Source of the DNA: Symbiodinium kawagutii | Taxonomy: Eukaryota; Sar; Dinophyceae; Suessiales; Symbiodiniaceae | Length of the DNA stretch: 64,000 nucleotides | Assembly: GCA_009767595.1 (NCBI GenBank) | Contig: VSDK01012998.1 | Span: forward strand, 261,760-325,759 | Direction: 5' to 3' | In this document: positions 11,442-21,404 of the stretch, piece after piece | Layout: the number at the start of each line of letters is the position of its first letter | How positions within the stretch are numbered: position 1 is the stretch's first letter | Position numbers and translations under genes: made by a program | The notes under the pieces: model-generated | What the model saw: only the letters and a program-made list of their open reading frames with translations | What the model was told of the DNA's origin: nothing | Databases searched by the model: none

Positions 11442-12551
11442 GAGTTCGAAAAAATCTTTCGCGAACCGTAGGTTCATGACATGAAAGGCCATTGAAAGCT
11501 GAACTCCTTACAAAAGCCTTTTGTGCGACTCCCAAACATGTGTGAATCATTCAAAGCAAGCAATGAATGGCTGCGTGGATTCATTCTTTTTGAGAAGAGT
11601 TGGAGGTATTAGTTCACCTGTATACCAGTTCGAAGAAAACTCCGAGAAGCGTTCATCCACCAAGCGCAGCTTCCTTGATTGGATCACCCCCTTGTTTGAA
11701 ACAAAGAACGCCAAGAAAACAAGAATTCTGCACCGGATATGATGCGCTGAAAATACTTTGGCCATACAGCACAGGGTGGTCGTAAGTCGTCCAAATGATG
11801 GGTACTCCCCAACCATGCAATAATCATCATCACAAATTGATGCAAATTGGCTCAACCAACTAGGGGTACACCATCTCTGGGCAATTCCATTTAGATCTGC
11901 CAGAAGACCAAAGAAAGGCAACTCCACGACTCACTACTATACTTTGATATATTTTGTACTACCATTGAGCATGCAATTTTCGAGCTACCCTGGTCCTAAC
12001 TTCAGTATGCTCCTGCCTCACAGTTCGCAGAACTGCTTTGGGTTCGTGAGACTTGCCTGGAGCAAGGTAGTAAAGCCACTGAAAAGTAACAACAGAAACA
12101 CCCAAGTTCTGTGGGTCCCCCAATCCATCCCGTAACCAATTCTGTATACATTATGGCATTTTAATTTTCCCCAGTTCTCTTCCTGTGTCTGAGTGTTTTG
12201 TTGGCAGCCATCCACAAATACCAGCAGCATCGAGTCCCACACCGTAGAGGCTATGAAGACTCCTGAGCACAGCAAAAATGGATGGGACGACGGTATGCCG
12301 TGAATTTGTTGAAATGGGCAACACAGGAGCCAACCATGAACGCCGGACCGGAACCTCCCGCGTCTGCAGCACTCTTTTGCTATCAACGGGAGATGCGCCG
12401 AATCTATCCGAATCTGGGTTTATCTGACGAAGCAACAAAGCGAGTTGAAAATCAAGTCTTGCTGCCGCACGCTTCAAATAACTGAAAGTGCAACCCAGCA
12501 AAACAATGCAAACAAGAAAACCATGCGTAACCAACCTTGAAGCCTGAAGAC

Positions 12552-12621
12552 TTAGTCTTCGGATTCTCCAGACTGACAATGCTGCCAGGCCTGCACAAGT
12601 TGGTCAGCTCCTTCTTTGCAG
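12552..12621 (-). pseudogene. Orphan terminal exon of a HEAT/TIR-type gene (copy 2)
   Basis: Identical in reading and context to the fragment at 7803-7872: an AG acceptor, then CKEGADQLVQAWQHCQSGESED and a stop. It lies only about 270 bases downstream of the stop codon of the full-length gene that it resembles, so the locus holds three TIR-type gene ends and one full body. Confidence 0.75.
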
Positions 12622-12728
12622 CTGAAACTCACGTCCAGCTATGCCCTTTGGCATAGCACCATGGCAAAATGTGCTTGCTTAGCAGGCGAATCTTAAGTAC
12701 AATAAGTATTCATTAACATACATACTGT

Positions 12729-12813
12729 TGAGATCTCTTCGACGATTCGATGTATGTCAGTCATCTTGACATAGGCACTCGTTGTCCACCTCTTTGCTTG
12801 CCACGAGGTGGCA
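12729..12813 (-). pseudogene. Third MATH-type gene, 3' end remnant
   Basis: These 85 bases match the 3' end of copy B and its flank (7980-8064) almost perfectly, then the match stops. A body for this third copy is absent; the HEAT/TIR-type gene stands where it would be. This is a truncated duplicate. Confidence 0.7.
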
Positions 12814-12888
12814 ATGTCAATGGTTTTTCCAGCAAAACAGTGCCAACAGGGAAACCATGTGAATCAAACCAGTGAACCCACTGAAGAC

Positions 12889-14931
12889 TCAGTCTTCAGA
12901 TTCTCCAGGCGGACAACCCTCCCAGGCCTGCACAAGTTGATCAGCTACTTCTTTTGCAGCGGTACGACTGTTCGTCCTCCATGATTTTCCATCTACTATC
13001 CTCAGGATAGTAGAGGACAGAACGAAGTCATTTTGTATCCTTCCAGTCTCGTCCGGTGGTCTAGGGGGAAAGTCTTCACATAGCTGCACTGGAACGATTT
13101 TCTTCTCTTTTTCCCACGCATATCGAAGTTCGTGGTACGTCTCGTAGCGTGCCCCCGTCACTGCTCCATAGTCCTCACAGCAAAAAGCAACCATCATGCG
13201 TGCATAGTAAAGGCCTTTCATCGTTGGCACTGCGAAGCTGTCCCCAGGGGATAAATTATCGACCATGTATGTTGGCACACGTTTCTCGAGCAGTTCTTTC
13301 ACTTGCTTGACGAAACGAAGCAGATCTGGCTTGTTGAACCTTGCAGACAACATGGCCCATCGCCCTGCAGGGCCGGGTGCTGGCCCTACGTTGGGCTGGG
13401 GTACTGGGGAGGTTAGTGGCGGCATTTGTTCTGGCGCTGGGGCTACTTTTGGCCGGAAGCACGGCATACTGCTCAAACATTGCAAAGGACACATGGGCTT
13501 CTTGGGCTTCTCCCAGCTTGCGTAGAAGTAGCCGTCGCATTTCAGGCGAACTTCCATGTACTGGGAGTGGCTACCCAAAAAATTCACGGCCTCAAGTTTT
13601 TTCCAACTAGTATCAGTAGCACCGTCTTCGGAATAGAAGGCAACGTTCGCTTCTCCCTCCAGCGGGACAACGAGTTGAACAGGCTCAGCAAATCTGGTGC
13701 CTTCTGGTTGCAACTTGAATACTTTGCTTCGGAGTGGCATATGACTCAGCTGGATACAAGCATGGTCAGAGAGGGTACTGACCTGAGGATTCTGCGCTCT
13801 ACTTTTTGCCGATGGCAGCAGCAGAACTCCAAGGTTGTTCTTCACCTCAGAGTCCTTCTTCACCTCGACTGCAGATTCATGCATCAGCGTCTTCAACTCC
13901 GAGAGTGCCCCTCTGGGTGAAGCCTGGTTTTCGTCAAGTCGTTCATAAATCTCCACCGAGATGCCATACAAGCTGTGAAGAGGAAGCTGTCCCAAAGTAT
14001 CACAAGCTGTGTCGCGAACATCTGGAATTTTGTCTTGGAGTAAAGGCATCACTTTTCCGGAATTTTCTGCCAGCTCGCTGCTAGCGAGCTTGCCCATTGA
14101 TTCACAAGCTCCTTGGCGAACTAGAGGCTCTGGGCTGCTCAAGAACTGCACCAGCTGCTCAGCTTTCCAGTTACGCCCCGGCGGAAACTTGCCTGCGCGG
14201 TTCAGGATAACCATAAGCTTCAGAGCCTCCACACGGAGAGCTAGATTGTCATGGTTTAGCATCAATTCCAGTTCAGAGAAATGGGTGGCCAAGTCCTCCA
14301 GATGAACTTTGCTCAAAACTTCGGATGCCCGAGACTTAACCACAGGCTCTTCGTCTTGCAGCATTTCGAACATCGTCGAAATGTACTTGGACAAGTACCT
14401 TGGTGGGAGGTTGCACACACCTTTTAACGCAACTTGACAGCTTGATGGATCTTTCCTATTCAGCACCCTGACCAGCGTTTCAGAGTGGTGCGCCAAGTCA
14501 TCTTCAGAGAGCTTGATCAAAGACTCGAGGGCTGCATGCTGAACCAACTTCTCTGCCTCTGAGTCATCCAGCTTTTTGACTAGAGCCGAGGCCTGTTCGG
14601 CCAAGTCTTTGCAAGAAAGTTTGCCCAAGGTTTCACAAGCTGCCTGCTGAAAATCTGCTTCTTTGTNNNNNNNNNNNNNNNNNNNNTGAACATCTGCTTC
14701 TTTGTCTTCCAAGGAACGCACCAGGTCGGAAGAGTAGGCAGCCAAATCGTCAGGAGAAAGCTGGCCCAAAGCTCTGCAAGCCGCCGCGCGATTTCGACTG
14801 TGGGTTGACTCTTTGAGCATCTGCACCAGTTCTGATTTTCGCCTTTTTACCTCAGGTGCCGAAATATCCAAGAGTTCCAAATACTGCTGGGCCTGGGTCT
14901 GCCCTCTCTCCAATCGGTTTGGGCTGCTCAT
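12889..14931 (-). CDS. HEAT-repeat, ZU5-like and TIR-like domain protein
   Basis: The frame encodes about 680 residues from the ATG at 14931; it is open further upstream, but an AG after a pyrimidine-rich run at 14983-14984 looks like a cis- or trans-splice acceptor. Residues 15-350 are HEAT/armadillo-type repeats (ACRALGQLSPDDLAAYSSDLV, ACETLGKLSCKDLAEQASALV, ACESMGKLASSELAENSGKV). Residues about 365-475 resemble a ZU5 domain (FKLQPEGTRFAEPVQLVVPL). A proline-rich linker follows, then residues about 525-680 resemble a TIR domain (RFVKQVKELLEK, YMVDNLSPGD, MMVAFCCEDYG, YETYHELRYAWE, KKIVPVQL). The glutamate of YHEL, about residue 601, occupies the position of the catalytic Glu in NAD-cleaving TIR domains; the usual Cys before it is Tyr. 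TIR domains signal by self-assembly or cleave NAD+; which applies is not known. A 20-N gap falls inside the HEAT region. Confidence 0.75.
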   Translation of the reverse strand: MSSPNRLERGQTQAQQYLELLDISAPEVKRRKSELVQMLKESTHSRNRAAACRALGQLSPDDLAAYSSDLVRSLEDKEADVXXXXXXXXKEADFQQAACETLGKLSCKDLAEQASALVKKLDDSEAEKLVQHAALESLIKLSEDDLAHHSETLVRVLNRKDPSSCQVALKGVCNLPPRYLSKYISTMFEMLQDEEPVVKSRASEVLSKVHLEDLATHFSELELMLNHDNLALRVEALKLMVILNRAGKFPPGRNWKAEQLVQFLSSPEPLVRQGACESMGKLASSELAENSGKVMPLLQDKIPDVRDTACDTLGQLPLHSLYGISVEIYERLDENQASPRGALSELKTLMHESAVEVKKDSEVKNNLGVLLLPSAKSRAQNPQVSTLSDHACIQLSHMPLRSKVFKLQPEGTRFAEPVQLVVPLEGEANVAFYSEDGATDTSWKKLEAVNFLGSHSQYMEVRLKCDGYFYASWEKPKKPMCPLQCLSSMPCFRPKVAPAPEQMPPLTSPVPQPNVGPAPGPAGRWAMLSARFNKPDLLRFVKQVKELLEKRVPTYMVDNLSPGDSFAVPTMKGLYYARMMVAFCCEDYGAVTGARYETYHELRYAWEKEKKIVPVQLCEDFPPRPPDETGRIQNDFVLSSTILRIVDGKSWRTNSRTAAKEVADQLVQAWEGCPPGESED
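14667..14686. other. Assembly gap of 20 N inside HEAT repeats
   Basis: Twenty N lie within the HEAT-coding region. The bases on both sides share the word ATCTGCTTCTTTGT, so one or more repeat units may be collapsed or miscounted here. The frame continues across the gap as given, but the true number of HEAT repeats is unknown. Confidence 0.95.
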
Positions 14932-15141
14932 GGCGAGGAGTTCGCTAATGAGCACAGCGCATGTGAGTTCTACGGATTGACGCTGAAATACGCAGAAAAA
15001 TGTGAAGCTGATTCTGACATTCTTAGTGGAAGGCAAAAAGTGAAGACAATGAATGCGTTGTTTGTCAAGGATCTTTTGAAACTCCACCATAGATATTTTA
15101 CATCCATTCAAAGCAACACATTCCCTTTTTTGATGATGCAT

Positions 15142-16240
15142 GCATGTATGTGTGTAGCGACCCGATGCTTGGGACCCGTTGGTACTTCAGCACGAGGACA
15201 TCGAGCGGCAATGGAAAAACGGTGCCAAACTCTTGATGTACACCATGGACTATGAAGAATACTTTGAAGGTTTTAAAGTCACCATCTCTAGACATCGCTC
15301 CCTAAGAAATTGAACCTCTGGACCTTTGCACCCGTGCCTCCAATGCAGTACGTAGGGCTTGAACTCATGTTTCCGCCTCAAAGAGGTAGTGGCGAGTCTT
15401 TACAAAGTGAATCATAATGTCTGTAGTATCAAGCTGTGTCTTCATGTGTGCCATCACCACATGTTGACCAAGCTATCTTGAGGTGAATGACCATGATTGC
15501 CCCTCGCCCTTTGTAACAGGCAGGGGCGTTACTGTTACCACCTTTTGCATCCTTCTGCCCTTGTCCAGGGATTAGACGCAGGGTTGCCGAACTGAGCTTT
15601 GCCACAGCCTTGCACAGCACCCCCAGTTACACGTGTTAAAGATCAGCCGAGGCCAAACTGCAGCCGCACAGTGCCGCGCACCCAACACTCGTTTGAAAGA
15701 CTTCGATGTCCAAGATCTGAGTCGCGCACTTCCACTTTTCAGATTGATTAAATACTAAATCTAATAATCTGATTAAGAGCTGGTGCTGTAGTTAAGTATT
15801 CATTCTGATTAGTTGACATTGTACTGGTAAGTATTGGTTAACAATGTGTAGTCATCATGAACTAATTCTCAGTGATGCTTAATCATAGCTAGTAGATGCT
15901 AGTAGCTACTAGTTGACTACTGGCTGATAGTATTTGATAGTGGTTCAAATTAAAATGTGGTGCATCAATGTTCATCATAGTTCAAGAAATGCCCAAAGAC
16001 TCAGCTTTCCACTCACCTCCGCCAGCCGCGGGGCGAGCTTTCCACTGACCTCTCATGGTGATCTCGTGATGTCAAGAGATCTGGCTATTGCAAGCTATGG
16101 GAATGGCCTTGCCAATTGTGCGCGCATCCGTCCTGTAACATTTGGGCGGCGAAGTTCGGCTTTAAAATTTCTGGATGATCGGCTGAGATTGGTTGTTGAT
16201 GACACTGTGGTCCAGCAGCTGATAGCTTCAAGACAATGCA
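15142..16240. other. Intergenic stretch, no supported gene
   Basis: No convincing coding frame was found. Positions 15730-15960 are rich in short variants of TAGTTGAC and TTAAGTATT with no clear period. It ends at the start of the degenerate repeat field. Confidence 0.5.
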
Positions 16241-16244
16241 CATC

Positions 16245-17065
16245 ACTCCACGCAAAGTCCACACAGAGTCTGGACAAAGTTCGCACAGAGAGTCCGCAAA
16301 GAGAGTCCGCACAGAGAGTCCGCACACAGAGAGCCCAAACAGAGTCCACAATGTGGACTTTGCAGTCTTTTTTCAATGGATTCTTCTAGGGTATTTTTGT
16401 GGATTGTCAAATGATGTGGCGGACAAATTTCTTTGTTTGGGTAAACGTCATTTGAAGAGGACTCGCTTTTCAGTCGGACCTACTCGCTTTTGCATGCTTT
16501 TGCGGGTATTGTGCTTGAGCACGGCGGATGCTTTGGATGTCAATGAATTCTTTGTTGCAAACAGGAGAAGGGGATATGTCTGTCTGGGCTCTGAATGTGA
16601 TTCAACCGGACTTTCTTTGGACTCGCTTTGGGCTTGCTACGTGTCAAAGCCCTGTCCCAGATCGCATCGGGTATGATGAATGGTGCTGGGGACTCGCTAC
16701 CAGTGATTGCACTTGTGAACTTGTGTTTTCTTAGTGATGTTTTATCTTTCTTGTGGACTTTCAAATCTTTTTGTGCAGATTTTTGGGTGTTTTTTGGAGG
16801 ACTGCCAAGTGTTTTTTGTGGACTGTTGAATGTTTTTGGTGAACTTTCAAGTGCATTGCATTTTGTATATTTCCGAATGTCTTTGTGTGGACTTTTCAAG
16901 TGTTCTTTTTCGACTTTCAAGTTGTTTTGTTGACTTTCAAGTTGTTTTGTTGGCTTTCAAGTGTTTCCTGTGGATGTTCAATTATGGGCTTTTGAGTTTT
17001 GTGGACTTTCAAATGTTTCTCGTGAACGTTCAAGTGTGTTTTGTGGACTGTAGCGTTTTCGGAGG
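16245..17065. repeat. Degenerate TGTGGACTTTCAAGT minisatellite field, two orientations
   Basis: From 16740 to 17060 the plus strand is built of decayed units like TTTGTGGACTTTCAAGTGTT. From 16250 to 16350 related words appear in the opposite sense (GAGTCCGCACAGA, AGAGTCCACA). Scattered GGACTCGCTTT words lie between. The two arms in inverse orientation suggest an old inversion or a folded repeat. Open frames here are a by-product of the repeat. Confidence 0.75.
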
Positions 17066-19512
17066 ATATGTTGAATATTGATTATGAAACTCTCTAAATT
17101 AGGGGAAGAACGTTTAGATAGTCGCGAACCCCCCAGAGGATACAACTAGGTACAACGAGCACATCTACCAAACCGTGACCATGACAAACACAAAGTCAAA
17201 GAAACTACAAAATCAACACAGGCCAAGGAAACAAATGCAACATGGCTAGAGATTAAAGGAACCCAAGGACGCCCTGCCTCAACAATTGCGCCGAGATCCT
17301 TCGCCGACCTGCTGAGATGTGTGGGCGCAATGCAGTGCAGGGGGAATTCAGGTTATGCAAGGGTTGCTGTCAAATAGAACGTGAAAAATTCAAGTGTCGC
17401 CGGTTTGTTTGCGAGTCCTCTTCCCCCACTGTTTGCTGTTGAAGCTCACTTGTGCACTGGCGGCTTCTGCAATGCTCAAGGTTTAACCCTGTCACTTGTC
17501 AATGGTTAAAGCCGCTTGTGTGCCTTGAAGCTGCGGCGCATGTCTGTATGGCTTCCAAGCCGCCAAGGAATTTGCAAAAGCTCTAAGAAATTGCGTGTTT
17601 GTCTTTCTGCTGCCCTCTTTTTGATCTATCGTACTTTTGAGAAAACAAAGACCCCCTATGTTTGGATGGTTTCTTCTGCTGTCGATCTTCTCTGAGCCAC
17701 TCTTGGAGCCAATCCCTGTCTTTTTGCATGAGCAGGTTCTGTCAGGTGGCAGGAGACTTTCCAAACCAATGAATCAATGAAGTGAAAAATTGATAAGAGT
17801 TGAAGAAATTCACTCCAGAATACTGGGTGCACCAGCATGTACTAGCCGTGAAGGAGCTTTCGAAGAAAAACACAGTCGCGTTCAAACATACTTCGTCTTA
17901 AATCTAAATTCGTAAATCATCAATTATTGATTGTGTGAGTAAAATCACGAACCCCTGCGAGTGAGTTGAGCGCCGCGCCACAGGTTCATTGAAAACCTCC
18001 CGGTGAGGAGTTCAGACGATGAAACACAGCTGGAGCTGGCCCCCCCAGCGACTCCAAGGCTGCTGCTGGTGGTGAAAGGCAGCCGCGGCTCGGACCTTGG
18101 TCACAATTCAATGTCCAACAGCGAAACATTGAAAAAATCACACATTCCAAAGAATGGAGAATGTGTTTAATTCAGGAATAATATATAGAACATTGGATTG
18201 TAAAATGAATATATCAAGACATATCAAGTGATGTAATGATAATGTATGAATTTGATTCATAGAATCCATATAGACGATGGATGAACACAGAAAATATTCA
18301 TCCCAAGGTCACAGGTAGGAGGTGTTATTCCAGGCAGGCAGAAGCAGGTCCCCACACTCAAAATAGTTGTGTCATGAGCTTCACGAGCTTCTGACTTGAA
18401 GCCGCTGCCGAGCCGTGCTCTGAAAGTCGCACAACTGGCAATGAAGACACAACCTCCACAGTGTCGGGGCAAATGGTGCATAGACGGTGCATAAATGGTG
18501 CATAGATGGCGCTAGTGGTGCAACTCGTTCTGTTGACAGGAAAGATTCAAACAAACCAAATGCATCCTGCAAGAGTGCGCGGCCAGCATATGGACCAGTT
18601 GGTTGCTGAGCAGACCACCTCCCCCCATTTTGAGGGTGATGATGCCTGCAAGTGGAAGCTTCAAGTGGAAGCTTCATGAAGTTTCCAGTCTCTCAACAGC
18701 TTTCAGCTGCTTCTCGCTCTGTCCCAAGGTCTTCAAAGTCCAAGATTATACCAATAATGCAAATCACTAGTCAACTTAAATCAACTTATGTGACTTGAAA
18801 TCACTTAAATTGAATCAACTTAGATCAACTTAAATCACTAGTCAACTAAATGTCAATATCCTATGATGAAACAACACTCCAAACAAAATCAATGACTTCA
18901 TCTTTGTCTTCACCGGCCTTCGCAGCAGTTCGTGCAGGTCGGCGAGGTGGTGTTGAACCTTGATCGGCAAAGACAACCGAGTCAGCAACAAATGATGGCC
19001 CTTGTAGTGACGCTGATCATCATCACCACTGATCTATAATCTATCATCACTTCATCTATATCCATCATTACTGTTCTTTGTCATTGTTGCCATCAATACT
19101 TGATCACCACTGAAATCTAATGACTATTGTATCTGTTCGTACTTGTCATTGGCTGTCCTCAACTATTTGTAGTCCTTACCAGTCTTGCTGCATATGGAAA
19201 GTGACCAGGCCCTGTTGACAATCCATCGGCGCCAGTTCGGCCTTTGATCTCAGCACTTTTCACAGCCGCAATCCTAACGCTACGCGACTTGTTCGATGAA
19301 GCGGGCACTGCTTCGCAGTGTAAAAGCTTTTTTTTCGCAAAAGTCTAGCCCCTCAGATCTCAAAAAACACAATTCCTGCTTGTGGCCGTGATAGAGATTC
19401 TAAAATCACTGCTAGTTTGTTGAAATTTCCAAGGGCGTAGATGGGGGCAAGACACACACAAGTCACTCACAAATATCATCTGAATCTTATGTTTTCACCT
19501 GCGTTGGCTCTG
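17066..19512. other. Intergenic stretch with minor repeats
   Basis: No gene is supported. A minus-strand frame at 17492-17764 (QFLRAFANSLAAWKPYRHAPQ) looks mildly protein-like but has no recognised motif. Short repeats are GGTGCATA at 18475-18510 and ATCAACTTAAATC at 18770-18850. Confidence 0.4.
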
Positions 19513-19816
19513 CTATCGGCTTGCTTCTGGCAACTTGTTGACAAACCTCTCCAAATCTTCAAGGATCAAAGAGGCATCTCTCCCATCCACAACCTCCAAT
19601 CTTTTCTGGTCGTCACCGAAGCCCTTCAAGACAAAGCCAACCTGAATGCCCTGGTCTTTCGCACATTGACCCGTGACTTTGTCAACCGCAATTGGGAGTC
19701 CGCCAGTCGTTGTTCCAAGTCCAATTCCCAACGGTCGAGTTCGCCAGTAGAACTCCTTGTTGGACTTGTCCGGCAGCTCGAAGACCATGAGCAAACCTGT
19801 GCTCTTGCAGATCAAT
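19513..19816 (-). CDS. Terminal exon with PDZ-like module (copy 1)
   Basis: The minus strand reads, after a good acceptor (AGCACAG), LLMVFELPDKSNKEFYWRTRPLG and continues to a stop after VNKLPEASR. It shares with 25905-26138 and 27324-28536 the pattern hydrophobic-x-FE, then W+x+PLGhxh, then A-x-x-x-G(h)-x-h-G-x-VL-x-G-h-G-D. The PLGhGL stretch fits the carboxylate-binding loop of a PDZ domain, and the GIQVGFVLKGFG stretch fits the following strands. PDZ domains bind the C-termini of partner proteins. The candidate exon at 20011-20353 lies upstream on the same strand and may belong to the same gene. Confidence 0.6.
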
Positions 19817-20010
19817 GTGAAACATGGTGAAACCCAGAACTTCTTGGGATTTTGGTGAAACAAAGGGTCGGGTGGTGTGCACCAGAAGCACTACAACATC
19901 ATCCAACTAGATTTGCCGACCGCCTCTAAGTGAAGTCACTGTAACAACACCAGCATCTTGATGAACATGGTAGCATGGTAGCATATGGTAGCATGATCTA
20001 TCATTTTCCA

Positions 20011-20353
20011 CTATCTTTGCCACTTAGACTTGCCTATGCCAAAGTGGATGACCAAAATGGATGCTAGTACCTTTGGAATCGATCGCCGAGCTGGAGACGG
20101 GCGCGAACCATCATCTTGGGAATATTGGGAATGGAAGTGTGACATGTTCAGTGAAAACAATTGCAGCAATGCAGAAATCGGGGCCCGGAACTGCATAGAA
20201 CTGTTTCCAATTGCCGAGAAACGAGGTGCAAGTGGAAAATCGGCCATGCGACGGGAGAGGTCTTTCTGAACATCTTCGGAAGTTCTGTCTTTGATACTCT
20301 GGAGTAGGTGGCTCTCCTTAGTGAGAGCAATATTCAAGCAAGTCCTCAATCTG
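20011..20353 (-). CDS. Candidate exon upstream of PDZ-like module
   Basis: An open frame of about 112 codons begins right after an acceptor-like GGCTGCAG and reads as ordinary protein (TKESHLLQSIKDRTSEDVQKD, APISALLQLFSLNMSHFH). There is no recognised domain. It probably ends earlier than the frame does, at a GT or GC donor before position 20030; GTACTAGC near 20065 is one candidate. Being on the same strand and about 200 bases upstream of the PDZ-like exon, the two are plausibly one gene. Confidence 0.4.
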
Positions 20354-20403
20354 CAGCCAGAATCTATTCACAACATGAGGAATAAACGAGTATCATGCCA
20401 TAA

Positions 20404-20426
20404 ATATATATATATATATATATTGT
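20404..20426. repeat. TA microsatellite
   Basis: A run of alternating T and A, about eleven units, with no other feature. Similar short runs occur at 33645-33670 and 34590-34612. Confidence 0.9.
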
Positions 20427-21049
20427 GTATGTATATATCGGTTTGTCACAATGTTTGTTCCCAAAATTGACGTTAATTCGTCTTTACTTTCGTGCCGCCT
20501 TGTGAGTCCTTTATAAAATTGTGGAGCGGATCGATGGATGAAAAACTCAGTGTTTGGATGTCCGAGGCTGAAAATATCTGAAAATGGGACATGTCGCTAG
20601 CGCGGCTCACTTTTCCTTTCCGCAAGGCTCAACATTGCCAGCAGGTAAAAAGTTGGAAGAGAAACCGTTTCAAAATCCACGCCCTTAAGCCGAAGGAGCC
20701 ACTACTGGCCAGGCATGCCTTTTTGAAACTTTTGCTAGCGGATTGCCTGCGGGGGGCTAGAGCCAGAAAATTTGCCTACCAAAACACAAACTTACTTCAA
20801 CCGTTCGCATATTCCTAAACACCTACCTAGCGTCAACCTAGCGGATTTGCTAGCGCTGACATGGGGGAGGTGTTGGTTTTACTTGCGTGCTGCCTTGTAA
20901 AGCTATGATAAAAACATGTCACTCACATGAATCAATGTCATTTTGGCTAGCATTCCTGACAAACATCTTTGGCAATCTGTCATGTATATGTATCGGGCAT
21001 ATTTGGCCATGTATCATATATCATCACACATCTATATGATTCCTGGTTT

Positions 21050-21228
21050 CTTTGCAGCATCCAGAGGTTCAAGGGTTACACTGCAGTTCTCCGTGCAGTG
21101 TTGCTGGGACTGGCACAAGCCGTGCTCGAATCCAGTTCACAGTGGCGGCAACCCGGGAGAGAAAAGAGAAGCTTCTGCCGTGACTTCCTTGTGATCAGAA
21201 TTGTCCACCGTGTTGCTGACCGGACCTA
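21050..21228 (+). other. Candidate exon fragment before the retroelement
   Basis: After an acceptor-like TTTCTTTGCAG at about 21048-21058 the plus strand reads IQRFKGYTAVLRAVLLGLAQ and continues through WRQPGREKRSFCRDF to a stop at about 21228. Its last third is the 52-bp direct repeat. It may be an exon of a gene interrupted by the element, or part of the element's own leader. No family is recognised. Confidence 0.25.
21150..21201 (+). repeat. 52-bp direct repeat, left copy, flanking the retroelement
   Basis: The 52 bases beginning AACCCGGGAGAGAAAAGAG and ending GTGATCAGAAT recur exactly at 25844-25895. The right copy starts at the very edge of an assembly gap, so the shared sequence may be longer. 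It may be the visible part of a long repeat (Penelope-like elements carry pseudo-LTRs), a long target duplication, or the trace of a gap-filling error. Confidence 0.9.
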
Positions 21229-21404
21229 GCCTGTGGGCTGTGGTCGCGGCGCAGCACGTCACCCTACATATTTTTCTTGAACCTCATTTCTTGTGTGTGC
21301 TAGGCTAACAGCCTGGAACCAATCGTCGTGAACCTTACCAACTGAACCTTATAATTTCATATAATTTCCATAAATAATTTTATGCACCAGCTAGGAACAC
21401 ACCA

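Larger units (their letters stand above)
11442..12813. repeat. Spacer duplication, copy 2
   Basis: Second copy of the unit at 6598-8064, offset by 4749 bases over the right half. It lies directly downstream of the HEAT/TIR-type gene and carries an orphan TIR-type terminal exon and a MATH gene 3' end. It lacks about 90 bases present in copy 1. High identity indicates a recent duplication. Confidence 0.9.

Noticed and set aside
20900-21404. Hammerhead ribozyme, as found in some Penelope-like elements
   Set aside because: I looked for the CTGATGA and GAAA core near both copies of the 52-bp repeat and did not find a convincing arrangement; the gap may hide one.
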